Below are positions 22,157 through 34,700 of a stretch of DNA of 64,000 bases, one piece after another; position 1 is the stretch's first letter; each line of letters opens with the position of its first letter. The translations under genes were made by a program, and so were the position numbers. Source of the stretch: Chlorella sorokiniana (taxonomy: Eukaryota; Chlorophyta; Trebouxiophyceae; Chlorellales; Chlorellaceae); NCBI GenBank assembly GCA_025917655.1, contig CP084610.1, forward strand, positions 372,001 through 436,000. Reading direction: 5' to 3'. The notes under the pieces were generated by a model. The model was not told where the DNA came from. It made no database searches and saw only the letters and a list, made by a program, of their open reading frames with translations.

Positions 22157-25100
22157 ATGCCTTCCAGTACTCTTCTCCGCGACCTTGTCGCTTTTAAGGA
22201 ATGTCTCATTGCTCCCCACAACGCCCAGGCGGGAGTGCAACTGGTGCACCTGGCTGATAGGATTGCGGAAGCAGCACATGAGGCGGCAGAAATCCGCCGC
22301 GCGGACCAAGCAGCGCTCCTTCGGTGAGTGTCTCTGCTTCTCCCATGCTAAAGGGGGCTGAAACGCTATGCTGCCGTCTTCAATCATCTTTTTGGGTCCT
22401 GACGGTGGCTCGATACCCACCCTGGACCGCGCCGCTCAACACCCCATCGTCACGCCGCCGCCCTCGCGGTGCCTGCAGCGCCATGCTGTCGCTGTCGTCA
22501 ACCCTGTTCCGCGTGGGCGTGGAATGTGGCGGACCAGCCCAAAGCATTGATCCATTTCGCTACTCGCAAGTGCACACTGGAAGCCTGGTGATAAGGACGC
22601 TTGCTCGGCTGGCCAACCTAGTAGGCAGCATGCCCCTTTCGCAGCAGCAGGCGGTGCAGCTGGCCTCCTCTCTCGCTGTGGTTTGGCAGCTTGGCCGTGT
22701 TGCACTAGAAAACGCGATCCGGATGCCTCCTGGAGCCGGCCTCACGGCGGAAGGCTTTGCTTGTTTTGTCATGTCGCAAGTTGAGGCGGCATGCGCCATG
22801 CTGGAATGGCTGCACTGCGCTGCCCCCAGAGGCTCGTGCCAGCTTTGCACGCGGCTTTGCCAAGCCAGACACGGTCTTGCCCTGGCTCGACGCATTGGCC
22901 GAGGCTCTGGCGATGTTAGCAGGTAGTGATGCTGTGAAGGGTGCGTGCACCGACTGCTTGTACATCTGGCGGCTGCCCATTCTCTGCCTCTGCTGCTTTT
23001 GGTTCGGCCCCTGAACCCACCGACTGTGCGCTCGCGATCATGTACCGACGGATACTTCATCCTGCCACCCCCTTCATGCAGATGTGCAGGTGCAAGAGCT
23101 CCATTCCGCGCTCCGCATAACCAGCATTCTTCTGACCCTGCCAGAGTACCAGAGCATACAGGATGCCCTCTGCACCCGTCCTGCCATCCAAGATTCCCTG
23201 GCAGGCCTGGCTCTGGAGAACTCACTGCCGCTGCTAGCCAAGGCAATGGAAGCAGCTGCCGCTACAGCAGCTGACGCAGTCCGGCCCCCAGTTGGGGTTG
23301 AAACTGCTACGCAGCAGAAGAATATGGCGGAAGCTTTTGCAGTGGCTACCGCCTTTGGCGAAGTTTTGCTGGCCAATGCGCTGCGGCCAGCCGTGCAACG
23401 ACACGCAAGCATGCACGGCAGTGTCGGCGTCTTGCGCTGCATTGCGCGGGTGGTGAATGCAGTACCCCTGCACTGCCCCGCTGGCCTTCTCCCTGGTCTC
23501 TACCCAAACATGCTGGCTTGCACCCTGCCGACAGTCGGGCTGCTGGCCATCGTTAGTAAGACAGCTGGCAGTGATAGCCATCCGCCCAGGCAACAGCACG
23601 CGGCTGCACGCCAACTGCTGCGGCTGCTGCCGCATGCTGTCACGCTGCTGCGGATCGCGGCTGCCGATGCCCAGCTGCAGCCACAGCTCAGCCAGTTTAT
23701 ATTGGCAATGTACCATCTGGTGAACAGCGCGTTTTCTACAGCATGCCCGGAGTCTCACATGGGCAACGCGTCACAGGCGGCAAGTTGCTTGGAGGCCATT
23801 GAGGCGGCGCTGAGCCTGCTGCCGCAGCTGGATGACCAGGATGTCGTTGCGGGCATGCTGTCTTACAGTGGAGGTGCAGCCCCACAGGCTGGCGAGGTCT
23901 CCAGTGCCACCTTTGCTGCTTACTGGATGCGGAGGTTGCTGCTACTGGCAAGCAACAGCGTGTGCAAGGCCTTGACTCGCTCCGGGTGGAAGGACAGAGC
24001 ACCAGCTGTGGTGTCGAGCGGCTTGTTCGACGCGCTTGTGCGGCTTCACACCCGCTTTGCCCGCCTGTTGTGCTGGCTGGCAGCCCGATGCAACCCTGCG
24101 GCGCTGACGGGCGCCCGCAGCGTGGAGAAATGGCAGTGGATGCAGGGCTGTGCCAGCGAGCTTGTGTGGTCGATAAGCCACATCGCCGCTTGTGCCTACC
24201 GTCGGACACAACTTGCAGATGGCTGCGAGCAAAGGTGATGACAGCGGCTTGAGAACCCTGTTGCCCAGCAGTGTGTGGCATCACATGCACGGGATGCTTC
24301 CTCCCTGTGGTTTGGTACTGCTCGCTCCGTGCCGCTGCTCCCTCGTCTGATGCCGCGCCTTTGTCCCCTGCACCCGCAGACGGCGCGCTGTGCGCGCTGC
24401 GGTAGCCGCCCAGGTGGCCGCTCTGCAGGCTTGCTGCACGGCTGCTGCCCAGCCTCAGCCGGCGGCGGGACCTGGTCAGGAGGCCGAGGGGCCATCGCTC
24501 AGCCCAACCCCCAATGAGCACATTGCGCTTGTGTTGCACCCCGCCGCTTGGTTCTTCCCACGCCTCTTTCAGATTATGCCGCTTTTGGCAATGAATCTGG
24601 TGGTGCGCCCGGCCTGCCTGCAGGACGAGGTGCGCAGCTTCTGCTGGTCCCCTTGACTGGCCTGCCAGCCTTTACGGGCACACCCCCACTAGTCTCCCTG
24701 CCGCCTGGGCATGCAGCTGGGTCAGCGCGAGTGGATCCTGGCCATGCTTCACTTGACAGCCGACCCGGCTGTGGCGGTGCCTCTGGCGTGTGGGGGCATG
24801 CTGGCCTTTGCTGTTGCCGTCGTGGAGCGTCAGGGCGGCACGGCGGAGGGCACGATGAAGGACAGGGTAAAGGTGGAACTGGTAAGGGCTTGTTTGCTGT
24901 GCCCCTTAATGGCTGCATGTCTTCAGAAGGCAAGTGCCCCTCTCGATGATCCCATCACTTGTTGGTGCTTCCTGCTTCAACGGTGACAGGGCGACCTGGC
25001 TGTGGGAGTACGCACAGCCATGGAGGCCGTGGCCGCCGCAGCGTGCAGCGCCGCTGCTTGCCTGGAGAAGGCGGGTGACAGCGCTGCGATTGCCATGCAG

Positions 25101-25562
25101 CGTGTGCAGCTGGCGGTACAGCTGCGTGATGCTGCTGCCTGTCTGGGACCCAGCCTTGCTGCGATTGATGCGAGCGGCAGGCTTGAGGCAGCGAAGCACA
25201 GCACTGGGATTGCCGTTGAGCTGGCAATTGAGGTGAAGCCGCTGCTGCAACAGACCAAGGAGGCAGCGGCCCTGGTGCAGACTTTCTGGCAGCTGCCCGA
25301 GCAGGTGGCGGCGGCGCGGCTGGAGGTGGCACAGGTTGCGGCCACCCGCAGCTGCGCATACCTGGGCTGCTCCAACCTGGGCATGAGCGGCGGCCTTGGT
25401 GCAGGGCAGGGCGTGGGCAGCAAGCTGTGCAGCGGCTGCCGAGTGGCCTGGTACTGCGGCCTCGAGTGCTCGCATGCAGACTGGCGCCAGGGCGGTCATC
25501 GGCGCGTGTGCAAGGCGCTGGGGGCAGCTCGGCAGGAGCAGGAGCAGGCAGAGGAGGTGTAG
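22157..25562 (+). CDS. MYND zinc-finger protein B, tandem paralogue of A
   Basis: Same exon order as gene A. It begins MPSSTLLRDLVAFKECL; exon 2 reads MLSLSSTLFRVGVECGG (about 22483). A long uninterrupted exon (about 23081-24235) gives ALCTRPAIQDSLAGLALE and LHCPAGLLPGLYPNMLA. Next come RRAVRAAVAAQVAALQACC (about 24380), ADPAVAVPLACGGMLAFAVA (about 24760) and a final exon (about 24990-25562) with the MYND finger CAYLGC ... KLCSGCRVAWYCGLECSHAD ... GGHRRVC. The finger and last exon are nearly identical to A, while the middle has diverged more, including an extra short segment (VGVETA, about 23290). One one-base break lies at the C run 22823-22827. The helical region's function is unknown; the finger suggests a protein-protein interaction role. 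Confidence 0.86.
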
Positions 25563-25949
25563 CAGGCTGTTTAAGCGGCAGGCTGCTCTGCTGGCCAGCA
25601 GCCGTGGCAGCCATTCAGCCAGTTTAATCGAGGCATCATGTAGGCATGTGGAAATCGCAAGGTCGCATGTACAGTCATCTATGTCGTCATATTATGGTTA
25701 ATGTGATTTAAACATGCAACCTGCTCAACGCTTTAGCAGAACATTGGCCAGCTCTCCCCTCTCCCAGCAGCCCCGCTGGCGGCGGTCGGTTCCCCCTTTG
25801 CGTTTCTTTCATTAGCAGCATTGCACATTCATTTATCTAAACAACCTCATATAAATGATTTCGTCAAAAGCTGCATTGCACCACGAGAGGGCTTAGGTCG
25901 CCAAGCGAGGAGGGCGCTGCCGTGGAGGCTGCGGTCGCGGCCCTTGGAA
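25563..25949. other. Spacer between MYND gene B and the LEA-like gene
   Basis: AT-richer than its surroundings, especially 25670-25870. It probably holds the B 3' UTR and the promoter of the next gene. No ORF or repeat of note. Confidence 0.4.
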
Positions 25950-27763
25950 ATGGCGCCAACGAGCCCTAGTGGCTATGAGCAGCTGCCAGACGGAGGGCTT
26001 CCCTCTCCCGACACCTCTGCAGTCTATGCCCCGCCCATCCAGACCGAATACGCACAGCGGCGCAACCCTTTGGACAGGTAAGCTGCTGAAATGCGGTCGA
26101 TTGGAAGGCTGGGCCAGGCAGAGCACGCTCAAGCTGCCCTGCTGGGCGGCGCCTTCGCTAGCGCTGGCAATGCCGCCAAATGTGCCGAGCCGTTGCCGGT
26201 CGCAAATGCTCTCTGACAACCCATGTTCCTAGCATCCCGCAGGGCACGTTCATGGTGCGCCACGCACTTGCACCTGCCGTGGGCGCGGGCGGCGCAGGAG
26301 CCGCCGCCGCCGAGCGGCTACCTGACGCTCATACCGCTGTCTGGTGGGTCGGCGCGGGCGCCCTTGCCCCAGCTTCCTGGCTTGCTTGGGCACTGCCGCT
26401 GGTGTTGGGTTGCTGCCTGCGGGGGTAGACTCTCCAGAGTGCTGTGGCTGCGCCGGCGTGCTCCCTGCCTCGAAAGCCGGCTCAGGTTTTGCTCCGCTGC
26501 TCCTACCCCTGCGCCCGGCAGATGCACGGCTGCAGCCCCGCGACACCCGCCTCACGGCCGCCTTCCTGCTGCTCTTTGCCTGCGCGGTGGCGGGGGCGGT
26601 GTTTGTGGCGGTGCCGCGGGCGTCAGCGTGGGGAGATCGGCGTGAAGACGGACCGCATGAGTTGGAACACGACCAAGGTGGGCTGCTGGAAGGGCACACA
26701 GGGCGGTGCCAGCGTGCCGGCTGCCGCCTGTGGGGGGCGGCGGCGAGGGCCGGGAGCCTGCCAGCTGCGTAAGCCTGGCGACGGGCAGCCGCTTCGCGCC
26801 GCGTGCAGCCTCGGCCCAGGCCTCTGCACTTGTGCTTCACCCAACCGCCGCCCCGTCCCTGCCCTGCCTGTCCCGCCCCGCGCCGCCGCAGTCCACGTAC
26901 CAGCTGAAGCTGCTGGCGCGGGTGCCGGTGTACAACCCCAACTTCCTGGCAGCTTCCATCCAGGGCGACCTGCACGTGCTGTTCTACCGCACGGTGGCCG
27001 GCTGCGGGCGCATCACGCCGCGGCGCCTGCCCCCCGCGCCAGCCCCACGGTGAGCCCCCCGCCTGATTGATTTTCAGTTGTTTTGCTGCTGTCTTGCGGC
27101 TTTCATCTGCCCACCCCCTTTTGCCTCCACGCCACCCCCTACGCCCATATGCCCCCACCCACCCCCTGCTTCCTTTCAGCTGGTGGAGGTGGCAATTGAC
27201 GCCAGCGACGTGCCGGCTGACTACATCCTGGCCATCCTGAGCCAGTGCTCCACCTTCCCGAGGTCCTCATCTTCTTCCTCAAGGGCAGGCTCACGGTGGG
27301 CAGGCAGCCAGCGGGCGGGCAGGCTGGCAGGCAGGGTGATGTGCCAGGGCTTTGATGCGCGGTGCAACATGCTCCTCAGCGGCCGCTGCTTGAGGGCTGC
27401 GCAAGCAGGCCCTCCCCCATCGCGGCGGGTGGTGTGGAGGGGGATCTGAGGGCGTGGGAAGAGATTTCTCAAGCACAGTAACGGGGGCAGCGCCCGCCGC
27501 CGAACCGTGCCTGCGTTTCCTCACCTCCCCAGCCCGGGCAAGGCGCCGCGCTTGATGAGCAGGTTGTGCTTGGCGTGAGCCCGCCTGTGGGACCGGCCCG
27601 CATGCCTCTCTTATCCCAGCGCGATGCGGGTGATGCAACTGCCACCGCCCCACCCTTGCCTGCTGGCCCCCTGCAGGCGCGCTACATGTGGGTGCGGCAG
27701 CACCTGGCTACCATAGACACGTACTTCATGGTGTCCTGCACAGACCCCGGGTTGAGCACCTGA
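25950..27763 (+). CDS. LEA14/NDR1-HIN1-like single-pass membrane protein
   Basis: The N-terminus is cytosolic and Pro/Ser-rich (MAPTSPSGYEQLPDGG), ending EYAQRRNPLDR at a donor near 26078. A later exon gives a membrane helix LTAAFLLLFACAVAGAVFVA (about 26551-26610), followed by GEIGVKTDRMSWN. The next exon reads STYQLKLLARVPVYNPNFLA and IQGDLHVLFYRTVAG (about 26892-27003). Further exons give QLVEVAIDASDVPADYI (about 27179) and ARYMWVRQHLATIDTYFMV (about 27676) before the stop. A membrane anchor followed by 'V.NPN....I.G...V.FYR' is the LEA_2 / NHL layout, where the domain sits outside the membrane and may act in stress or membrane protection. Two one-base gaps near 26610 and 26630 are needed to join the helix to GEIGVKT. 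The family call is moderate. Confidence 0.68.
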
Positions 27764-28169
27764 GGGAGGCGGCAGAGCATGCGCAGCGCTCGGACGTGCA
27801 GCCGCGCCAGCCAGCCGCCGAGCTGCCGCGCACGGTCGCCTGCAGCGATGGCTAGCCCATGCTGCCACGTTCCAGATTGCGGCCAATCGGCCTGGAGCCG
27901 TTGAGCTGCCAGGAAACGTGACTGGGCAGCCAGAGCTTCAAGGCCTGCGCTGCGCTGGGCTGCTAATGCTGGGGATGCGCCCTGCCTGCCATGTCCTTCT
28001 TTTGTATGATACACGTCCCCGTTGCATTGTTATCACTTGTGACCTCATTTTGTTTCCCTTTTGCGCTCTGTTAACTTGTTTCCGGTGATCCCTGAGCTGG
28101 CTGGGTCAGGCCGGGCAGCATTTCACGGCCTCAGCGTCACCAAATTTGCCTTCCCAGCATTGAGTAATA
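27764..28169. other. Spacer between the LEA-like and SET genes
   Basis: About 400 bp; the last 200 bp is AT-richer and probably contains the SET gene promoter and 5' UTR. No gene seen. Confidence 0.4.
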
Positions 28170-31100
28170 ATGGGAAGCTCGAGGTTTGCTTTGGCTTCAG
28201 CTCCAGCCCAAGCGCTACCCCGCTGTCGACGTGCTGCCTGCTGGGCCAGCGCGTTGCAGCCCAGAGCCAGCGCAACAGCGACACACAGCGATACGCGCAG
28301 CTTCGAGCAGCTGTACGCGCAGCTGGCGGGCGTGCTGGCAGCGCCGGGCGCAACCGTTGTGGCGGCACCCACGCCGCTGGGGCGAGGCCTGGTGGCCACC
28401 CAGGGCGTGCAGCAGGGCGCCACCCTGCTGTCTGTGGACTGGTGCAACATCCTGTGCGTCACCGACGAGCCCAGCAAGGGCAGCGCCTTTGGGCGGCGGG
28501 TGCTGGAGGACTGGCAGCTGCTGCACGGGCGGCTGCCGCCGCTGCTGGTCCGTTACCTGCTGGGAGGTGAGCGGCAGGCCAGCCAGCCCTCACGCCTGCA
28601 TTTTTTATAGTTCACCGGATAGCGGGCTTGAATGTCTGCAGTATCACGCGCATTAGAGTCTCTATACGGCGTGCAAGTCGGCTGTTGCTCTGCCCCGATG
28701 CTCCTCCTGAAGACCTGCGCCGCTCCGCCCCCACAGATGAGGGCGACTGGTTCCTGAGACTGGCGGCCTACCTCCTGCACCTCAAGCGGGCTGCCCAGGG
28801 CCCCTGGCGCCTCTACATCGACCTGCTGCCCAGGGTGGGTGCTGCGCCGGCGGGGCTGATACAGGGGCCGCGCTGGGGTTTGACCGGGCGACGGCCTGCA
28901 GCTCGCTGCACGAGCCGCCGCCCCTGGTGTTGCCGTGGCGGTGCAAGGCTGCCAGTTCACGGGTCCCCTGCCACCCTGCAGCCCCCTCTTGCTGCGCGTC
29001 ATGTCCGCATGCCTCGTCCCACATCCCACTCAGCCCTCGCACTTCTGTCATCCATTCTCCCAACCCCTTCCCTTCCTTCTGTTAGGCCTTGTTTCTGATT
29101 TGTAAGAGGAGGGTCTTGTTTCTATGTTTTGTTTGTAGGGGGAGGAGATGACCACGCCCCCTTCTGTTCGTCTTGTTTGTATTTTTCGTAGGAGGAGGAG
29201 ATGACCACGCTGATGAACTACCGGGAGGACGAGCTGGGGAGTTCCAGAGCCCCTTGCTGGCCTCCCGCGCCGCCCTGGAGCGCAGCCAGATCGCGGGCCT
29301 GCACGACAGGCACGCCGTGCACGCTGCGCGCGCTGTGGCGCCCTGCTGCCAGCTGCGCATGCCATGCTCGCTACGCATGCTGCAAACGCTTCGGGAAGCA
29401 GCTTCCAGCTGCGCACGCCGTGCAGGCTGCGCCCGCCGCGCATGCTGTGACATTATACTGCCCGCTCGCCCCTCCTGCCCTCACCTCTTCACCCTTCCAC
29501 CTGGGTGGCGGCACAACGGCACTGCGCAGCAGCTGCCTCGCTGCCCGGAGGCTGCATTGTTCTGGTCTGGGCCGTCTTTACCTTCCCCGCAGCTGCCAGG
29601 GCCCTGCCCGCCCGTTGCTGTGCCGCCTGCTATGATACTCCCTTTCCGTGGCGCCGCCTGCCACCCGCAGGCTGTTCAGCAGCGCGAGCGGCGAGCTGCG
29701 GGCGCTGCGCCTGGCGGACAGCTTGGAGGACACGGTGTGGGCGGCCTGCATGGTCAACAGCCGCTGCTTCAGCGACACGGTGGGCGGCCGCCGCCAGCCT
29801 CCCACACCTGCCATGTGCCTGCCTCCTGCCCCTTGCCCTCCGCCCTGCTGCCGCCGCCAAGCGTCGGCGCCTGTGAACCGGTCGGCCGCCTGGTGCGGCT
29901 GCACCCCAGTGGCCCTTTAACCCTCCCTCTCTCCGCACACCTCTTCCTCGCTTGGGGCGCGGCCTGCTCTGCTCACCACAAGAGCGCGCTGCTGTTTGCC
30001 GTCGTCCCCCGTGCACCAACGCTGGCAGGTCGAGGGCGAGACGGTGTCGCTCATGGTGCCCTGCGCCGACATGGCCAACCACGTGGCGAGCCCCAATGCC
30101 GGCTACGCGTTTGAGGCGGCGGCCGACGCCTTCCAGCTGACGGCGCTGCGGGTGGGGCCACAGCGTTTTTTTTTTTTAAGTTTTTTGTTGCTATGAAGGG
30201 GTGTGGTGGGGTTGGGAGACTGCGTGTGTCAGAGGCGGGGCGGGGAGGGGGTTCTTGACGTCCAACATCAAACAGTCCTTGAGGGGATCTATGCACGTGC
30301 ACATCATATTTACCAGATGCACCTTAACCCCGTTCCATTGTGCATTTGAAGTCAAAGTCAAAACCAGCATCCGCGCTCGCCGCTGCCCGTGCAGGGCATT
30401 GCGGCGGGGAGGAGGCGTGCATCAGCTACGGGTGCGTGCGCAAGAGCAACGAGCAGCTGATGAAGGACTACGGGTTTGTGATGCCCGGCAACCTGAACGA
30501 CCGCGTGCCCTTCTCAGCGGGTGCGCGTGGCTGCCTGCATGTGGTGTTGTGTGCGTGTATGTGTGCGTGTGTGCGTCAAAGAGAGTGTTCTCGCCCAGTC
30601 AAGCTTCTCTCAAAGCTTCTTAGCGGGCACGGGCAGCTGGCTGGCGGCGGGCCTTTGCGCAGGCTGCGGTCGCCACGAGCGAGAGTGTGGGTGTGAACGG
30701 TGCCTTCGTGATGCCTAAATGGTTCAGGGCAAGGGGTTGGCCCACCTGTCCAGGGAAGGCCGCCAGGCAGGGCTGCCAGGCAGGGCTGCCGGCCCCCACG
30801 CCCTCTGGCCTGTGTCGCAGTGCGGCACCCGCAGCCCCGCGAGCGGTTGGGAGCGGTGCCAGGGGGCGCCCCTCAGCGCCCCCTGCTTTCTTCCCCAGCC
30901 GACTCCTGTGCCCACTGTTGGACGTGGCTCCACAGGGGATGACGTCGCTAGCCAGCTGGCGGCACGGGGGCCGCGGGCGGGAAGGGGGACCTCGGGCGGC
31001 CCAGCCTGAGCGCGCTGCGCCTGCTGGGCACGCTGGGCCTGACGGAGACGGCCGCGGGCGCCGCCGCCTTTGACCTCACGGCGGCGGCGGCGGCGGCGGC

Positions 31101-31503
31101 GGCGGGCGACGGCGAGCAGGATGCGGCCAGGCGGCGGCTGCTGGCCACCCTCCTCTCGCTGCAGCCGTTCCTGCGGGACATCCCCGGACCAAACGGCAGC
31201 GGCGGCGGCAGCGGCAGCGGCAGCAGCACGCTGGCAGCGACGCCGCCGCTGGACGAGGAGGAGCTGCGGCGCGAGCGGCGCTCGGCGGCGACGCTGGCGG
31301 CGCAGTGCCGGGACATGCTGGACCGCATGCCCACCACAGCGCAGACGGACGAAGCGCTGCTGGCGGGCAGCGACGGCGGCGGCGGCGGCGGCGAGGCGCT
31401 GGGCCCGAGGCGGCGCGCCGCCATCGCGGCTCGGCTGGAGCAGAAACGGCTGCTGGCGGCGGCGGAGGCAGCGCTGCAAGCGTACGGCGCCTCGCTGGCG
31501 TGA
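28170..31503 (+). CDS. SET-domain protein methyltransferase, Rubisco-LSMT-like
   Basis: A lysine methyltransferase of the split-SET class. The N-terminus MGSSRFALASAPAQALPRCR is transit-peptide-like. The SET domain starts GRGLVATQGVQQGATLLSVD (about 28380). Further exons give EGDWFLRLAAYLLHL (about 28740), EEEMTTLMNYREDELG (about 29192), LADSLEDTVWAACMVNSRCF (about 29712), then VPCADMANHVASPN (about 30055), which carries the SET 'D-x-x-NH' motif, and GEEACISYGC (about 30405) with the 'GE...ISYG' motif. The C-terminal helical substrate-binding region begins LSALRLLGTLGLTE (about 31010) and ends with an Ala/Gly-rich coiled tail. Plant relatives methylate Rubisco large subunit or fructose-bisphosphate aldolase in the plastid; the exact target cannot be read from sequence. 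One-base breaks occur at the G run 29236-29239 and near 30985. Confidence 0.84.
29113..29210 (+). repeat. Partially duplicated 3' splice site region in the SET gene
   Basis: GGAGGAGATGACCACGC occurs at 29141-29157 and again at 29194-29210, each just after a TAG that could be an acceptor and a T-rich tract containing GTCTTGTTT. Only the downstream copy continues into the conserved exon (TLMNYREDELG). The upstream copy is probably a relic of a local 53-bp duplication. Confidence 0.7.
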
Positions 31504-31568
31504 CCCGGGCAGGAAGACGGAAGCTGCAGCGCACCCGCTGTGTGCTTGGTTTTCATAGCGTGATAAAG

Positions 31569-31573
31569 TTACA
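31569..31573 (-). terminator. Possible TGTAA poly(A) signal for phytochelatin synthase
   Basis: TTACA on the + strand, about 205 bp beyond the minus-strand stop, and inside an AT-rich gap between two converging genes. Confidence 0.35.
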
Positions 31574-31776
31574 TAATGTGATGCAGTCCAGGGCAAGGTT
31601 GCCCTCGCGAGGTGTCAAGGCTCCTCCAAAGGGTGTTGGAGGACAAGCAAGCAGGCTGAACAGCAGGCGAGAGGAGAACGAAGAGGAGAAGCGGTACGAC
31701 AAGGAAAACGAGGTTCCGCGCATGCCGGTGCGCGGCGGCGAGAGCGCCGCCCGCGCTGGCGGGCGGCTGCGCCGCC

Positions 31777-34700
31777 TCAGCCGCCGCCCAGCTCCGCCAG
31801 CTGGCGCACCTCCCGCTCCGCCTCGTCCTCCCGGCCCCGATGCCGCCCACGACCACGTCGGGCGCCACGCTGTGCGCGCTGTGCACGCTGTGGTCGGCGT
31901 GCTGGCAGCGAGCGTCGGCGCAGGTGTGCCCCGACGCCGCGCTCTCCTCCAGCGCCGCCTGCATGATGGGCAGCTGCCAGAGCTGGGCAGACAGGTACTC
32001 CACCTCTGCCGCCACCACTGCAGCAGGGGAGCGGGGCGGTGTGTGCGTTTGTGTGGCAGTGAGGAGCTGTGTGCGTATGTAGAGGGCAAACGGAGGTGTC
32101 GCTTTCTGGTCGTGGCCACAGCCAGCCGCGCAGCTGCGGGTTTGTTGGGGGTGGGGAGGGGGACCTGCTCCCGGCCTGCACAAGCCGCACCCACGCACCG
32201 ACGCCTTGCAGCAAGCGCAGCAGCGGCCGCACCCGAGTGGCTGGAGGTGTCCAGCAGCGCCAGCAGGCCGCGCCGCAGCGCCTCGTCGCCCACCTCCCGC
32301 CACACCTCCCGCGGCGCCAGCAGCAGCAGCATGGCGGCACGTTCCGCGGTCAGGTCCTCTCTGACAGCCGGTTGCGCCGCCGAGGCCGCCAGCGCGGGGG
32401 CGGAAGACGCGGCGGCGGTGGCAGCGAGGTCGGCGGCGGGCTGGCCGTCGGCGGCGCCGGCTGCCTCTGCGGGTGCGGCCTCCGCCGCACAGCCCGGCTG
32501 CTGGGCCGAGGCGGCCATGCCAGCGTCGTTGGCCGGGTGGCAGCACCCATCCGCAGGGTCGCCACAGCCGGCCGACCCGGGCTCGTAGCAGTTGGTGGGC
32601 ATCACAGCGTCGAGGTCGGCGCTGCCGTCCCGCCGCGGTACCGCCGCCGCCACGGCGTCAAACAGCGGCGTGCCGCGCAGCTCCAGCAGGAACGTCTGTA
32701 TCGCCGCAGCCTGCACGCACACGCCGCCGTGCGTGGCGCTGCCCGCCGTGCGCACCGCCACAAACTTGCGCAGCGCGGCGGCGGGCGGCGGAGGCCGCCG
32801 CCGACAGAACGGAGGCAGGGGTGGCGCCGGGGCTGCTGCCGCCGCCTGCACCACCCCCCGCATCTCCTCCAGCAAGTAGCTGCAGGCAGGCAGGGAACGG
32901 AAACAGGGTTCTGTGCAGCAGGCAGGGAATGGAGCTAGAGTTCTGTGCAGCAGGCAGGCAGGCAGCCGCCCTTCCACCGCACAACACGCGAATGCCTCGA
33001 GGCCAGCGGCGAGGGCAGAAGGGAACGCTGCCCCGGGTGTTACATCCAATGCTGGACACAAACATTTTCAGATTCTTAAACCCAGTTCTGCGCCAGGAAC
33101 CGCCATTGTTAAGCAAAAGGGACAGCACCCCGGCGCCCACCTGTTTGCCGCGCGCCAGTGCTGGTCCCGCACATCCAGCGTGAAGAGCACGGAGTCGAGG
33201 CGCGGGTGGCGGCCCATGCGCATGAAGCCGCGCGGGGCGGCCCGTGGAGGGGTCCACGTGGGCCATGGCGCTGCGAGGAACAGGGGGAAACAGAGGGTGT
33301 GTGTGTGGGGGGATGTGGGTGTGAGGGGGGGGATCAAGGGGAGGCATTGCGAGGAACACGGGAGAAGAGTGTGTGTGTGTGTGTGTGTGTGTTGGGGGTT
33401 GGGGAGGGGGAGGGGGAGGCGCGGCTGGTCTGTGAAGGGTGGGCCCCGCCTGGTGCTGCACGCGCTCACACAGAATGCGATTCCCTTGGCCCCCCTCACT
33501 TGTACAGCATGGGCAGCGGCACCCAGTGGGGCGGGTACTTGAAGCGCGCGGTGTCCAGGATCAGTACCAAGTCCTGCTTCTCGTTGTAGCCGCCGATGGG
33601 GCTGAAGTGGCCGTCGCCTGGGCACGACGAGGGAGGAGGGGGTGGGGGTGGGGGAGGAGGGCAGGCAGCAGTGCTCAGCAGAGCAGAGAGGGAGGTGGCT
33701 GGCCAGCCGTGTGCAGCAGCTGCGCCACGGAACTGCTGGCCTTGCCCCAAGGATTGTGCGACAGCCCCGCCCTGCCCTTCCCCAACACACAACCTGCACA
33801 GCAGCTTGCCACAGGCCCCGGCTTGCCCCCACGCACGCGCGCAGGCACAGCCACGCGCCCGCCAGGCACCCACCGGTCTGCAGGAACTCGCGGCGCGAGT
33901 ACGACACCACAATGTGCTCCTCGGCAGAGCTGCACGCCGCCGCCACCATGTCCCGGAATTCGGGCAGCGGCACCGCGCCGTGAGGGTACAGCTCCACCCG
34001 CGCGCCGTTGCACCGCGCCAGGCAGGCAGCCTGTGCAGGCAGAGCGGAGCGTCGTTGTGGGTGGGGGGACGCCCAGTGGGGGTGTGGTAGAGAGAGGGCA
34101 GACGCGTGCAACATGAGAGATAGGGCTGGAAGCAACGTCCATCCGATAAAGAAAGAACAAAAGCGAGCAAATTCTTCCAGTCATTTGCACAGGAAACGAG
34201 AGAAAAGCTTTCAGCCACCCCGCGGGGGCAGCCGCCGCTTGCCTGCGTCAGGGTGATGCCCTCCTCCCGGACCTTGGACAGGGGGTGGCAGCAGTCCAGC
34301 ATCTCCTCGTGGAACCTGCCAGGAAGGTGCCAAGGTGCGGCGGTAACAGAGCAGCGCCTGGTGCCAGCTGAGCCTGCGGCTGCTGCTCTGACACGTGGCA
34401 CGCAACGCCCGCCCGTGCCTGCTCCCCTCCTTCCCAGCGGACCGCCTCTGCTGCTCCAGCAAAGACCAGATGGGCAGCCAACACTTTGCAGAAAACAGGC
34501 CCGAAAGACGCCCAGAACACCCTCGGAAGACCGGCCAGGTGGACAGCCGAAGCCCTGCTGTTACGACAGCCCAGGCAGGCGCGGCCCCGCTGCGGCTCAC
34601 CAGCGCCAGGGGCCCTTCCAGGTGCGTCGCGGGTCGATGGAGAGGGTGTTGAGGGTCATGGCCAGCGAGGCGAGGCCGCAGTACGCCGGCTCGTCCTGCG

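Larger units (their letters stand above)
18100..25570 (+). repeat. Tandem gene duplication (two units of about 3.9 kb)
   Basis: Unit 1 spans about 18100-21690 and unit 2 about 22020-25570, in the same orientation and separated by about 330 bp. Exons, intron positions and some 150 bp of upstream sequence correspond; start codons are 3909 bp apart. Similarity is highest in the last exon and lower in introns and the middle coding region, so the event is not very recent, or the 3' ends have been homogenised. Confidence 0.85.

Noticed and set aside
30165-30400. T-run followed by AT-rich DNA as a possible retroposed element in a SET intron
   Set aside because: No target-site duplication, no coding remnant and no second copy in the window; an ordinary intron with a poly-T tract explains it.
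30724-31596. Long minus-strand ORF opposite the SET gene C-terminus
   Set aside because: It is antisense to a clearly conserved + strand coding region and has the Arg/Ala/Gln-rich composition typical of GC-rich shadows.
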